Of a stretch of DNA of 64,000 nt, positions 45,756-55,026 are shown piece after piece. Positions within the stretch are counted from its first letter, which is position 1. Each line of letters starts with the position of its first letter. The translations under genes were made by a program, and so were the position numbers. The stretch is from NCBI RefSeq assembly GCF_019774615.1, contig NZ_CP081496.1, forward strand, positions 496,001 to 560,000. Reading direction: 5' to 3'. Below the pieces are notes generated by a model. That model was not told where the DNA came from. It ran no database searches and saw only the letters and a program-made list of their open reading frames with translations. The stretch comes from Streptomyces sp. BHT-5-2 (GTDB lineage Bacteria; Actinomycetota; Actinomycetes; Streptomycetales; Streptomycetaceae).

Positions 45756-46639
45756 GGCCGGGCGCGTCCCCGGGCGGCGGGGGCCGCGGCGGGCCGTCGG
45801 AGGGGACCGGCGGGGCGGAGCCGCCGCGGGACGCGGAGACGGCGTCCGGGACGGCACCCGTCGGGGCCGGCAGGGCCGTCGGGCCCGCCGCGCCGGGCGG
45901 GCGCCGGATCAGCTGGCAGAAGTGGACGTTCATGCCGGCCTTCCTGACCGCCGCGCTGCTGGCGACCTGGCTGTGGTTCCGCGGCGCCCGCCTGGACTCC
46001 ATCGCGCACCAGGCGGTGGACCACGGCAAGGTGTGGCTGGCGGTGCGCCAGCACCTGGAACTGACCGCCGTGTCCACGGTGTTCGTGCTGGTGATCGCGA
46101 TTCCGCTGGGCATCGCGCTGACCCGGCCGCGGCTGCGCCGGGCCACCCCGCCGGCGATGGCGCTCGCCAACCTCGGGCAGGCGGTCCCGGCGCTCGGCCT
46201 GCTGGTGCTGCTGGTCATCTGGCTGGGCATCGGGGCCCGTTCGGCGATCGTCGGCATGGTCGTCTACGCCGTGCTGCCGGTGCTGGCCAACACCCTCGCC
46301 GGGCTGCGCGGCATCGATCCGACGCTGACCGAGGCGGCCCGCGGGATCGGGATGTCCTCGCTGGGCGTGCTGGCCAGGGTCGAACTCCCGCTGGCCGTCC
46401 CGCTGATCCTGGCCGGGGTGCGGACCGCGCTGGTGCTGAACGTGGGCACCGCGACGCTGGCCACGTTCGGCGGGGGCGGCGGGCTGGGCGACCTGATCTC
46501 GGCGGGGATCATCACCCAGCGGATGCCGGTGCTGATCCTGGGCTCGGTGCTGACGGTGGCGCTGGCGCTGCTGGTGGAGTGGCTGGCCTCGCTGGCCGAA
46601 CTGCTGCTGCGGCCGCGCGGGTTGGAGGTGGCGACGTGA
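45752..46639 (+). CDS. OpuC-type osmoprotectant ABC transporter permease 2
   Basis: A 295-residue permease paralogous to the first. 'GLRGIDPTLTEAARGIGMSSLGVLARVELPLAVPLILAGVR' is the EAA loop. It carries an extra N-terminal Gly/Ala/Pro-rich cytoplasmic region of about 55 residues before the first helix. GTG 45752 overlaps the ATPase stop by four bases (GTGA). Together with permease 1 it forms the heterodimeric channel. Confidence 0.92.
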   Translation: MRPGASPGGGGRGGPSEGTGGAEPPRDAETASGTAPVGAGRAVGPAAPGGRRISWQKWTFMPAFLTAALLATWLWFRGARLDSIAHQAVDHGKVWLAVRQHLELTAVSTVFVLVIAIPLGIALTRPRLRRATPPAMALANLGQAVPALGLLVLLVIWLGIGARSAIVGMVVYAVLPVLANTLAGLRGIDPTLTEAARGIGMSSLGVLARVELPLAVPLILAGVRTALVLNVGTATLATFGGGGGLGDLISAGIITQRMPVLILGSVLTVALALLVEWLASLAELLLRPRGLEVAT

Positions 46640-47637
46640 GGGGGCGGGCGCGGGGGCGCCGGGGCGGGCCCGCGGCGGCCGGCGCGGTGCTGTCGGCCGC
46701 GGCGCTGCTCGGCGGCTGCGGGCTGGTCAGCGGCAGCCCGATGCCGGACGACGTCCGGCCCGGGACGGTGGGCCGGGGACTGCCGTTGAAGGGCGCCGAG
46801 CTCACCGTCACGTCCAAGGAGTTCACCGAGAACATCATCCTCGGCCAGATCATGGGGCTGGTGTTCAAGGCGGCCGGCGCCACCGTCGTCGACAAGACCA
46901 ACATCCAGGGCACCATCGGCGCCCGGGAGGCGGTCCGCACCGGCACCGCGGACGGGATGTACGAGTACACCGGCACCGGCTGGATCACCCACCTCGGGCA
47001 CGTCAAACCGATCCCGGACCCGCAGCGGCAGTGGGCGGCGGTGCGGGACGCCGACCGCCGCAACGGCATCGTCTGGCTGCCGCAGTCCCGGCTGAACAAC
47101 ACCTACGCGCTGGCGCTGAACGCCGCCGACGAGAAGAAGTACCGGGTGCGCACCCTCTCCGACGTCGCCGCGCTGCTGAAGAAGGACCCCGGCGCGGTCA
47201 CGCTGTGCGTGGAGAACGAGTTCGCCACCCGCAACGACGGCCTGCCCGGCATGGCCAAGGCGTACGGGATGAGCATCCCGCCGGGCAACGTCCGGCGGAT
47301 GACCGGCGGCGTGGTCTACACCGAGACGGCGAAGGGCACGTCCTGCACCTTCGGGGAGGTGTTCACCACGGACGGCCGGATCAAGGCGATGGGGCTGACG
47401 GTGCTGACGGACGACCGGCACTTCTTCCCCGACTACAACGCCGCGCCGGAGATCAACGCCCGCAGCATCGCGCGCCATCCGCGGATCGCCGACGTCCTCG
47501 CGCCGGTCACGGCGGCCCTGGACAACGCCGTCGCGCAGAGGCTCAACGCCGAGGTGGACGTCGAGGGCCGGGACCCGCACCAGGTCGCCAAGGAGTGGCT
47601 GCTGAAGGAGGGGTTCATCAGGGAGGGCGGCGGCTGA
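46636..47637 (+). CDS. OpuC-type substrate-binding lipoprotein
   Basis: Extracytoplasmic osmoprotectant-binding protein of 333 residues. The lipobox LLGGC with Cys28 follows an Arg-rich start. The mature protein opens 'GAELTVTSKEFTENIILGQIMGLVFKAAGATV', typical of OpuCC/ProX-like type II binding proteins; 'DGMYEYTGTGW' is the conserved ligand-cage segment. The GTG start overlaps permease 2 (GTGA). Completes the import system. Confidence 0.93.
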   Translation: MRGRARGRRGGPAAAGAVLSAAALLGGCGLVSGSPMPDDVRPGTVGRGLPLKGAELTVTSKEFTENIILGQIMGLVFKAAGATVVDKTNIQGTIGAREAVRTGTADGMYEYTGTGWITHLGHVKPIPDPQRQWAAVRDADRRNGIVWLPQSRLNNTYALALNAADEKKYRVRTLSDVAALLKKDPGAVTLCVENEFATRNDGLPGMAKAYGMSIPPGNVRRMTGGVVYTETAKGTSCTFGEVFTTDGRIKAMGLTVLTDDRHFFPDYNAAPEINARSIARHPRIADVLAPVTAALDNAVAQRLNAEVDVEGRDPHQVAKEWLLKEGFIREGGG

Positions 47638-47775
47638 GGCCCGCCGGGTGGGGCGAGTGTGCGGAAAAGGGCCCGGACCCCCGCAAGATCACGTATGGTT
47701 GCGCCACCCGAAAGCGAACAAGTGTCGCAGTCGTCGCACGGACGGCCGCGACAGGGGGAAAGGGCAGAAAACTCC

Positions 47776-48198
47776 ATGAGGGCATCCCGCCTCCGGCACC
47801 GTCTCGCCGGTGCCGCCACCGTCGCCGCCCTGGTCGGCGCCGGCACCCTGGCCGCCGCACCGACCGCCGCGGCCAAGGCCAACCTGATCCACATCGACAA
47901 GGTCGCGCTGGACGCGCCGGGCCTGAAGGTGAACGTCACGTACTCCTGCGACCCCGGCATGCACCACGAGCTGGTCGCCAACGCCGAGCAGCTCACCTCG
48001 TCCAAGCTGGCGACGCGCGGCGCGGGCACCGTCAAGGGCGACAAGCTCGTCTGCGACTACGCCGACCACGTCGCGCAGGTGAAGCTCAAGACGGGCGGGG
48101 GCGGCTTCGCCAAGGGCGACGAGGTGAAGGTCACCGTCTTCTACTTCGACGAGGACGGCTTCCGCTACGCCGACCAGGAGACCATCGCGACCCTCTGA
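47776..48198 (+). CDS. Small secreted protein, unknown
   Basis: A 140-residue protein with a signal peptide (Arg-rich start, hydrophobic 11-30, cleavage near AAA-KANL) and a mature domain of about 107 residues containing two Cys ('TYSCDPG', 'KLVCDYAD') that could form a disulfide. Predicted beta-rich. The block ahead of the ATG contains AGGGGGAAAGGG. Unrecognised family; it resembles the small beta-sandwich exported proteins common in Streptomyces. Confidence 0.72.
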   Translation: MRASRLRHRLAGAATVAALVGAGTLAAAPTAAAKANLIHIDKVALDAPGLKVNVTYSCDPGMHHELVANAEQLTSSKLATRGAGTVKGDKLVCDYADHVAQVKLKTGGGGFAKGDEVKVTVFYFDEDGFRYADQETIATL

Positions 48199-48217
48199 GC
48201 GCACCTCCGGGCGAACC

Positions 48218-48245
48218 CCCGAGGGCGGCCCCGGCCACCCTCGGG
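48218..48245. terminator. Hairpin between convergent genes
   Basis: CCCGAGGGCGGCC pairs with GGCCACCCTCGGG (one wobble) with a 2-base gap, 20 bases after the secreted protein stop and just before the Lon-like gene end. Confidence 0.65.
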
Positions 48246-48253
48246 CTCCCGGC

Positions 48254-49039
48254 TCAACCGGCGCAACTGGGCACCGCACCACCGGAGTTGAGGGCCTTGA
48301 GGGCGTCCACCGCGCCGTCCAGGGTGGTGACCGGGATCAGCCGCATCCCGGCGGGGAGTTCGGCGCGGGCGTCCGAGCACTCCGCGCGCGGCACGAGGAA
48401 GACCGTCGCGCCGTCGCGGCGCGCGGCCTGGGTCTTCAGGGCCACCCCGCCGACCGCGCCGACCGCGCCGTCTGCGTCGATGGTGCCGGTCCCCGAGACG
48501 GTCCGGCCGCCGGTGAGGTCGTGCCCGGCGCCGTCGCCGTCGAGCTTGTCGACGATGCCCAGCGCGAACAGCAGGCCCGCGCTGGGCCCGCCGATGTCCG
48601 CCAGACTCAGGGTGACCTTGACGTCCTTGGGGGACTTGCCGAGCCGGCTCAGCGCGGCCCGGGTGGCGCTGTCCTGAGACTGCTTCATCTGCTCGGCGTT
48701 GTGCTCGGCGATCTCCTCGGTGCTGTTGCCCACCGGGTAGACCGAGTCGCGCGGCATCACCGCCTCGTCGGTGCGGAACCACGCCCGGACGACGTCCGGC
48801 AGATGGACCGAGGCGTCCGGTCCGGTGGCGGTGATGGAGGTCATCCGCAGCTGCCCGCTGGTGTCGCGGGTACGGGCGCCGGAGACGGTGATCACCGGCT
48901 TGCCCTTGTCGTCGCCCAGGACGTTGGCCGTGACGCCCGGATAGGCGACCGCGTACGGCAGCGGCGCCAGGGCCGCGGTCACGAGGACGGCGAGGACGAG
49001 GGCGGTGCAGACCAGCAGGGCACGGGCGCGTGAGGACAC
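48254..49039 (-). CDS. Membrane-anchored Lon-like (S16) serine protease
   Basis: A 261-residue protein with one N-terminal transmembrane segment (about 7-28) and an extracytoplasmic Lon protease domain. Catalytic Ser153 is in 'DIGGPSAGLLFALG' and Lys202 in 'GAVGGVALKTQAA', with 'VSGTGTIDADGAVGAVGG' between them. Relatives such as B. subtilis YlbL have a PDZ domain before the protease; here only a short region of about 80 residues replaces it, so the PDZ appears reduced or absent. Substrate unknown. Confidence 0.87.
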   Translation of the reverse strand: MSSRARALLVCTALVLAVLVTAALAPLPYAVAYPGVTANVLGDDKGKPVITVSGARTRDTSGQLRMTSITATGPDASVHLPDVVRAWFRTDEAVMPRDSVYPVGNSTEEIAEHNAEQMKQSQDSATRAALSRLGKSPKDVKVTLSLADIGGPSAGLLFALGIVDKLDGDGAGHDLTGGRTVSGTGTIDADGAVGAVGGVALKTQAARRDGATVFLVPRAECSDARAELPAGMRLIPVTTLDGAVDALKALNSGGAVPSCAG

Positions 49040-49184
49040 CCCGCCACCCTAAATGACCCCCGCCCCGTCCGCCCCGTGCGGCGCCGGGCCACACGGCAGC
49101 GCCACAGGGTCCCCACACCGGCCACGTGCGCGCCGCCGCCGCGCGCCGCCGCCGTGTACGGGCCGCCGTGTGCGAGCCGCCGGC

Positions 49185-49826
49185 TCAGCGCAGCGCTTCC
49201 GCGACCTCCCGGGCCGCGTCCACCACCCGCGACCCGATCCGCTGCCCGACGTCGTCCGCCAGCAGCACCACACCGACGCTGCCCTCTATGCCGCTGACCC
49301 CGAGCAGCGGTGCCGCGGCACCGCTGGCACCGGCCTCCAACTCCCCGTGCGTCAGGGCGAGTCCGCCGTCGTGGAGGCGGCCCTGGCGGGCCTTGAGGAT
49401 GGCCCGGCCGGCGGCTCCGCGGTCCAGCGGGTGGCGGAACCCGGCGCGGTAGGCGACGTGGTAGTCGGTCCAGGTCGGCTCGACGACCGCGACCGCCAGC
49501 GCCTCGGCGCCGTCGACGAGGGTGAGGTGCGCGGTGGCCCCGACGTCCTCGGCGAGCGAGCGCAGCGCCGGCAGCGCGGCCTCCCTGACCAGCGGGTGGA
49601 CCTGGCGGCCCAGGCGCAGCACGCCCAGCCCGACGCGGGCCCGGCCGCCGGCGTCCCGGCGCACCAGGGCGTGCTGCTCCAGCGTGGCCAGCAGGCGGTA
49701 GACCACGGTGCGGTTGACGCCGAGCTTCTGCGAGAGCTCGGTGACGGTCAGCCCGTGGTCGGTGTCGGCGAGAAGTTTGAGGACGCGCAGTCCTCGGTCG
49801 AGCGTCTGAGAGGTCTCTGCGGTCAC
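49185..49826 (-). CDS. hpdR: IclR-family transcriptional regulator, HpdR-like
   Basis: A 213-residue regulator with an N-terminal winged helix ('LDRGLRVLKLLADTDHGLTVTELSQKLGVNRTVVYRLLATLEQHALVRR') and a C-terminal IclR effector domain. The latter is shorter than the usual about 250-residue family size. In S. coelicolor an IclR repressor, HpdR, encoded a few genes from hppD represses hppD and hpdA; position relative to hpd suggests this is the counterpart, which is inference. GTG 49826 with AGGAGGGG 6 bases upstream. Confidence 0.82.
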   Translation of the reverse strand: MTAETSQTLDRGLRVLKLLADTDHGLTVTELSQKLGVNRTVVYRLLATLEQHALVRRDAGGRARVGLGVLRLGRQVHPLVREAALPALRSLAEDVGATAHLTLVDGAEALAVAVVEPTWTDYHVAYRAGFRHPLDRGAAGRAILKARQGRLHDGGLALTHGELEAGASGAAAPLLGVSGIEGSVGVVLLADDVGQRIGSRVVDAAREVAEALR

Positions 49827-50277
49827 GACGCCCCTCCTGGAGTGAGTGGCGGCGTCCGTACGCGGAGCGCTGTCCGTCCCGGAAACAGCGCCCTGGAGCC
49901 GCCGGCCGCTGTGCACCGGCTGCGCTCCGCGGCGGCGCTGCCACGGGGCGTGTGCGTGACCGGGACAGTAGCGATCCGCTCCGGTCAGCGGAAGAGTCCG
50001 TCCAGAATCCGGGCGTCGCCGCCCGGAATATCCGGGCTCGTCCGCACCGTGAGCCGCCCTCGGAGGAGTCAGGATGCGCCACCCCGCTGCGGGGTGGCAG
50101 TTTGGCCTGCGATCCGGTAGAAGGGGGCCGCGCCACGCATCCGCACCGTTCCCCCACCGAACCCGCACCGGGCCTCCACGGAACTGCTGCGCCACGGACA
50201 CCGGCGGCGGGTGGTGGTCGGCGAGGCGGTGGCGACGGGTGGCGGGCGGCCGGCCCGGCCTCCCCCGCGGCACGCGC
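49827..50277. other. Intergenic region with one hairpin
   Basis: About 450 bases between the IclR gene start and the helicase gene stop. A perfect hairpin GCCACCCC/GGGGTGGC lies at 50078-50098 and may end helicase transcription. A start-like ATG behind GGAGGAG at 50074 leads only into the antisense of the helicase gene and is not called. Confidence 0.45.
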
Positions 50278-52071
50278 TCAGCGCATCCGCGTCGCCCACT
50301 CGCGCACCTTCCGGATGCGCTCGTTGAGCTGCCCGGCCGTGGCCTCCGCGCTCGGCGGGCCGCCGCACACCCGGCGCAGCTCGGTGTGGATCACTCCGTG
50401 CGGCTTGCCGCTCTGGTGGACGTAGGCGCCGACCAGGGTGTTGAGCTGCTTGCGGAGCTCCAGCAGCTCCTTGTGCGTGACCACCGGCCGCCGCTCGGCG
50501 GGGATCTCCAGCAGGTCCGCCTCGCTGTCCGGCTTCTTCCTGCTGTGCGCTATCTGCCGGGCCTGCCGCTTCTGGAGCAGCAGCTGCACCTGGTCGGGCT
50601 CCAGCAGCCCGGGGATGCCGAGGTAGTCCTGCTCCTCCTCGCTGCCCGCGTGCGCCTGCATGCCGAACTCGGCGCCGTCGTAGAGCACCCGGTCGAAGAC
50701 CGCCTCCGACTCCAGCGCCTCGAAGGAGAACTGCTCCTGCTCGCCGGTGTCCTCGTCCTGCTGCTTGTTCGCCTCGTCCATCTCCTGCTCGGACTCGGCG
50801 TACGGGTCCTCCTCGCCGTCCTTCTTCGGCTTGTCCAGGACGTGGTCGCGCTCGACCTCCATCTCGTTGGCGAAGCCGAGCAGCATCGGGACGGTGGGCA
50901 GGAAGACGGACGCGGTCTCGCCGCGCTTGCGGGACCGCACGAAGCGGCCGACGGCCTGCGCGAAGAACAGCGGGGTGGAGATCGTGGTGGCGTAGACGCC
51001 GACCGCGAGCCGGGGCACGTCCACGCCCTCGGACACCATCCGGACCGCGACCATCCAGCGGTCGTCGGAGTGCGAGAAGTCGTCGATCCGCTGCGAGGCG
51101 CCCGCGTCGTCGGACAGCACCAGGGTCGCGCCCTCGCCGGTGATCTCCCGGATCAGCTTGGCGTACGCCCGGGCCTGCTCCTGGTCGGAGGCGATGACCA
51201 GCGCACCGGCGTCCGGGATGCCCTTGCGGACCTCGGTCAGCCGACGGTCGGCGGCCCGCAGCACGTTCGGCATCCACTCGCCGCGCGGGTCCAGCGCGGT
51301 GCGCCACGCCTGGGAGACGGCGTCCTTGGTCATCGGCTCGCCCAGCCGGGCCGCGATCTCGTCGCCGGCTTTGGTGCGCCAGCGCATGTTGCCGCTGTAG
51401 GAGAGGAAGATGACCGGGCGGACCACGCCGTCGGAGAGCGCGTTGCCGTAGCCGTAGGTGTAGTCGGCCGACGACCGGCGGATCCCGTCGTTGCCCTCCT
51501 CGTAGGCCACGAACGGGATCGGGTTGGTGTCCGAGCGGAACGGGGTGCCGGTCAGCGCCAGCCGCCGGGTCGCCGGCTCGAACGCCTCCAGGCACGCCTC
51601 GCCCCACGACTTGGAGTCGCCGGCGTGGTGGATCTCGTCCAGGATCACCAGGGTCTTGCGCTGCTCGATGCGGTTGCGGTGCAGCATCGGGCGGACCCCG
51701 ACACCGGCGTAGGTGATCGCGATGCCGTGGTACTCGCGGCCCAGCGGGCCCGCGCTGTACTCCGGGTCGAGCTTGATGCCGATCCGGGCCGCGGCCTCCG
51801 CCCACTGCTTCTTCAGGTGCTCGGTCGGCGCGACCACCGTGACCTGCTGCACGACGTGGTGGTGCAGCAGCCACGAGGCGAGGGTGAGCGCGAAGGTGGT
51901 CTTGCCGGCGCCGGGGGTGGCCACGGCGAGGAAGTCCCTGGGCTGGGTCTGGATGTAGCGGTCCATGGCCGCCTGCTGCCAGGCACGCAGCTTGTTCGCG
52001 GTACCCCACGGGGCCCGGCCCGGGAAGGCCGGGGACAGGTGATGGCTGTTGGTGGCGCTGGTGGTAGTCAC
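50278..52071 (-). CDS. DEAD/DEAH-box superfamily 2 helicase
   Basis: A 597-residue helicase/translocase. Motif I 'VATPGAGKTTF' (about 50-60), motif Ia 'TVVAPTEHLKKQW', motif II 'LVILDEIHHAG' (DEIH), motif III 'LALTGTPFRSD', and motif VI 'QAVGRFVRSRKRGE' are all present. The C-terminal 200 residues include a Glu/Asp/Gln-rich acidic segment (about 430-460) and a helical tail. The pattern resembles XPB/RadD-like single-polypeptide helicases common in actinobacteria, probably in DNA repair or replication restart; precise role unknown. Confidence 0.9.
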   Translation of the reverse strand: MTTTSATNSHHLSPAFPGRAPWGTANKLRAWQQAAMDRYIQTQPRDFLAVATPGAGKTTFALTLASWLLHHHVVQQVTVVAPTEHLKKQWAEAAARIGIKLDPEYSAGPLGREYHGIAITYAGVGVRPMLHRNRIEQRKTLVILDEIHHAGDSKSWGEACLEAFEPATRRLALTGTPFRSDTNPIPFVAYEEGNDGIRRSSADYTYGYGNALSDGVVRPVIFLSYSGNMRWRTKAGDEIAARLGEPMTKDAVSQAWRTALDPRGEWMPNVLRAADRRLTEVRKGIPDAGALVIASDQEQARAYAKLIREITGEGATLVLSDDAGASQRIDDFSHSDDRWMVAVRMVSEGVDVPRLAVGVYATTISTPLFFAQAVGRFVRSRKRGETASVFLPTVPMLLGFANEMEVERDHVLDKPKKDGEEDPYAESEQEMDEANKQQDEDTGEQEQFSFEALESEAVFDRVLYDGAEFGMQAHAGSEEEQDYLGIPGLLEPDQVQLLLQKRQARQIAHSRKKPDSEADLLEIPAERRPVVTHKELLELRKQLNTLVGAYVHQSGKPHGVIHTELRRVCGGPPSAEATAGQLNERIRKVREWATRMR

Positions 52072-52198
52072 GGTCTCCGTCGGCTGAGGTCGGCGATCGG
52101 CAACCGCGTCAGCCTACCGGTGCCGCCCGGCCCGCCCGGCGCGGAACGGCCGCTCCCGCGACGGGGTGGGAGACAGCTCACACCGGCCCGCCGGACGG

Positions 52199-53806
52199 TC
52201 ACCGGCCCCCGGCCCGGCCGGCCTTCGGACGCAGCCGGACCGATACCAGCGCACCGGCCGCCGCCACCACCGCCATCGCCGCGAAGACGGCCAGGAAGGC
52301 CGCGGGGTGGCTCGCCCCGACGCCCGCGGGACCGCCCGGCGCGGCACCGGCCGCGGCGATCGAGCCCCCGCCGAAGGCGACGAACAGCACCCCGCCGACA
52401 CCGACGAAGGCCACGTTGCCCAGCGCGTCGGACATCTGCAGCGAGGCGGAGTTGCTGCCCGCCTCCTCCGGCCGGGAGAGCTTGAGCAGCAGCACACCGC
52501 CGCTGGAGATGTTCAGCCCCATGCCGAAGCCGCCTATCGTCCACGCCGCGGCGACCGTCCAGACCGGCACCCCGTCGACCAGCACCAGCGGCACCAGCAC
52601 GATCGCCGTGGCCAGCAGGGCCATGCCCAGGCCCATCAGCCGCTCGCGGTGGGCCTCCAGACCCGGGCGGCTCTGCACGTACGAGCCGAGCGCCCAGGTC
52701 AGTCCGCCGCCGGTGAGGGAGAGGCCGGCGAGGGTGGCGGACAGCCCGCGCTGGGTCACCAGCAGCAGCGGAATGAAGCTCTCGGCGGCGACCAGCGCCC
52801 CGGCGGCCAGACCGCGCATCAGCACCACCGTCGGCAGCCCGCGGCCGGCCCGGAACGTGCCGCGGGGAAGCAGCCGCACGATCGCCGGGGCCAGCAGCAC
52901 CAGCCCGACGGCGGCCGGCAGCAGCGCGAGCAGGCTCGGGTGCTGGCCCGCGTACTGCAGCAGCGACGCGCCCACCGCGACCGCCAGCGCCAGCCGGCAG
53001 CGGCGGCTGCCCAGGATCCGCCGGAGGCCGCCGTCCGCCCCCGGGGCCGTGCGCGGCAGCTTGCGCAGCGCCGGCAGCATCACCCCGAGCGGCAGGAGTA
53101 TCAGCACGGGTATGGAGAGGAACACCCAGCGCCAGCCGAACTGTTCGGTGACCGTCCCGGCGACCAGCGGTCCGACGATCACCGGCACCACCCAGGCCGC
53201 CGAGAACGACGCCATGACCGCCGGCCGCAGCCGCTCGGGATAGCCGCGGCCGACGACGACGTACAGCGCCACCACCGCCAGGCCGCCGCCCAGGCCCTGC
53301 ACACCGCGCCCGGCGACGAACATCCCCATGCTCTGCGCCCCGCCGGCGACCACCAGTCCCGCGCCGAACGCCGCTATCCCGCTGAACAGCGGCGCCAGCG
53401 GCCCGCGCCGGTCGCTCCACACCCCCGAGAGCGCCATCGCGAACAGGCTGGCCGTGAAGAACGCCGAGAAGGCGAAGGCGTAGAGCCCGATGCCGTCGAG
53501 GGCCCGGGCGGCCACCGGCATGGCGGTGTTCACCGCGCTCGCCTCGAAGGCGATGAGCGAGACGACGGAGATGATGCCGAGAGTCAGGGCACGGTGCTCC
53601 CGGCCGAGGACGCCGCCGGAGCCCTCGGCCGCCGGCCCCGCAGGCGGGATCCGTTCCCCGGCGGGGGTACGGTCCGCTTCCGGAGCGGTGGCGGTGCCGG
53701 CGATGTCGGGTACAGCGATATCGGGTACGGCGGTGTCGGATGCGGCGGTGCTGCCCGTCGCGGCCGCGGGGGCCGCGTCCGCCGGGCTGGAGGGGTCAGC
53801 GGTCAT
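52199..53806 (-). CDS. MFS drug/efflux transporter
   Basis: A 535-residue, about 14-helix (DHA2-like) exporter. After a 65-residue Ala/Pro/Asp-rich tail containing a short VPDIA tandem, 'IISVVSLIAFEASAVNTAMPVAARAL' starts helix 1. Further blocks are 'GVWSDRRGPLAPLFSGIAAF' (loop 2-3 motif, altered) and 'GRGVQGLGGGLAVVALYVVVG' (motif B). The 'FSAAWVVPVIVGPLVAGTVTEQFGWRWVF' block (motif C) marks an antiporter. Substrate unknown. Confidence 0.9.
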   Translation of the reverse strand: MTADPSSPADAAPAAATGSTAASDTAVPDIAVPDIAGTATAPEADRTPAGERIPPAGPAAEGSGGVLGREHRALTLGIISVVSLIAFEASAVNTAMPVAARALDGIGLYAFAFSAFFTASLFAMALSGVWSDRRGPLAPLFSGIAAFGAGLVVAGGAQSMGMFVAGRGVQGLGGGLAVVALYVVVGRGYPERLRPAVMASFSAAWVVPVIVGPLVAGTVTEQFGWRWVFLSIPVLILLPLGVMLPALRKLPRTAPGADGGLRRILGSRRCRLALAVAVGASLLQYAGQHPSLLALLPAAVGLVLLAPAIVRLLPRGTFRAGRGLPTVVLMRGLAAGALVAAESFIPLLLVTQRGLSATLAGLSLTGGGLTWALGSYVQSRPGLEAHRERLMGLGMALLATAIVLVPLVLVDGVPVWTVAAAWTIGGFGMGLNISSGGVLLLKLSRPEEAGSNSASLQMSDALGNVAFVGVGGVLFVAFGGGSIAAAGAAPGGPAGVGASHPAAFLAVFAAMAVVAAAGALVSVRLRPKAGRAGGR

Positions 53807-53967
53807 CGGGCCAGCGTAAGGGCCGTAAAGGGGCTGCGCCCCTGTCCGGAGTCGGGGATTCCCTCGGTCGTCGGTCCTACGCCGACGGCCGCGGCCGCCC
53901 CCGTGCCCGCCCCCGCCGCGGCGTTCCGGTCGCCGGGCGGCGGCGCACCGTCCGGCAAGCTGTCCGT

Positions 53968-54831
53968 ATGCCGCACTTCCGCACCTACGACGGCGCCGAG
54001 CTGCACCACCGCGTGCTCGGGCCCGCCGACTCATCGCTGCCGCCCCTGGTATGCCTGGCCGGCGGCCCGGGCCGGGACGCCGCCTACCTGGGAGACCTCG
54101 GCGGCCTGGCGGAGCACCGGCGGCTGATCGTCCCGGACGGCCGCGGCACCGGCGCCTCGCCCGCCGCCACGGACCCCGGGCGGTACGCCTTCCCGCACCT
54201 CGCCGAGGACGTCGAGGCACTCCGCGCCCACCTGGGCCTGGAGCGCTTCGCCCTGCTCGGCCACGACGCCGGGGCCACGGTGGCGCAGGCGTACGCCGCG
54301 GCCCACCCCGAGCGGCTGACCCGCCTGGTGCTGGTCTGCCCCGGCTCCCGGCTGCAGGGCGAACTCCCCGACGACGCACGGGAGATCTTCGAGGCCCGCA
54401 AGCACGAGGAGTGGTGGCCGCGGGCCGCGGCGGCGGTCCGGGAACTGACCGAGGCATCCGACCCGGCGCAGGTCCGCGAGCTGCTGTACGACGCGGCACC
54501 GCTGGCCTACGGGCGCTGGGAGGCGCCGCAGCGGGCCCACGCGGCCGCCGAGGGCGCGCAGTTGGGGCCCGTACCGCGCGCCGGCTTCTGGCAGGGCGTG
54601 GACGAGGCCGCCCGGCGGGCGCTGCTGGCGGGACTGCGGCGGGTCACCTGCCCGGTCCTGGTGGTCACCGGCGACCGTGACGCGGTCGCCGGCATGCGCG
54701 CGGGCGAGCTGGTCGCCGCCTCCTTCCCGGACGCCCGGCTGCGCCCGCTGCACCTCGTGGGCCACTACCCCTGGGTCGACGAACCGGACCTCTTCCGCCC
54801 GCTCGTCGAGGGCTTCCTCCACGCCCCCTGA
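53968..54831 (+). CDS. Alpha/beta hydrolase with Asp nucleophile
   Basis: A 287-residue alpha/beta-hydrolase. The nucleophile elbow is GHDAG with Asp100, rather than GxSxG, as in epoxide hydrolases and haloalkane dehalogenases. The oxyanion-region motif is 'LAGGPGRDAAYL' (more like the HGGPG of proline iminopeptidases). Late elements are 'VVTGDRDAVAG' (acid) and 'LVGHYPWVDEPDLF' with the catalytic His. The mix leaves the substrate open: epoxide hydrolase-like or peptidase-like scaffold with changed chemistry. ATG 53968, divergent from the MFS gene. Confidence 0.88.
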   Translation: MPHFRTYDGAELHHRVLGPADSSLPPLVCLAGGPGRDAAYLGDLGGLAEHRRLIVPDGRGTGASPAATDPGRYAFPHLAEDVEALRAHLGLERFALLGHDAGATVAQAYAAAHPERLTRLVLVCPGSRLQGELPDDAREIFEARKHEEWWPRAAAAVRELTEASDPAQVRELLYDAAPLAYGRWEAPQRAHAAAEGAQLGPVPRAGFWQGVDEAARRALLAGLRRVTCPVLVVTGDRDAVAGMRAGELVAASFPDARLRPLHLVGHYPWVDEPDLFRPLVEGFLHAP

Positions 54832-54954
54832 GCCCGCCGTCCCACCGGCCACCGTCCTTGTGTGAACCGCGTGTTGCAGCCTCATGGCAACCCGCCCGCC
54901 ACCCTTGCCCGGCCCCCCGCCCGGCCGCCTAAAGTCGGAGACGCACCGCATCCC

Positions 54955-55026
54955 GGCCGTGTGCCCGAGTGGTTCAGGGACTCGCCTGCAAAGCGAGTTA
55001 CGTGGGTTCGAATCCCGCCACGGCCT
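54955..55026 (+). tRNA. tRNA-Cys (GCA)
   Basis: Cloverleaf of 72 nt: acceptor GGCCGTG/CACGGCC, anticodon stem CTCGC/GCGAG with loop CTGCAAA (anticodon GCA at 54988-54990), T arm GTGGG/CCCGC with TTCGAAT, and discriminator U, a tRNA-Cys identity element. CCA is not encoded. Confidence 0.95.

Noticed and set aside
50074..52485. Plus-strand open frame starting behind GGAGGAG at 50074
   Set aside because: It is antisense to the helicase gene, whose motifs I, Ia, II, III and VI are intact; no family signature in the plus-strand translation.
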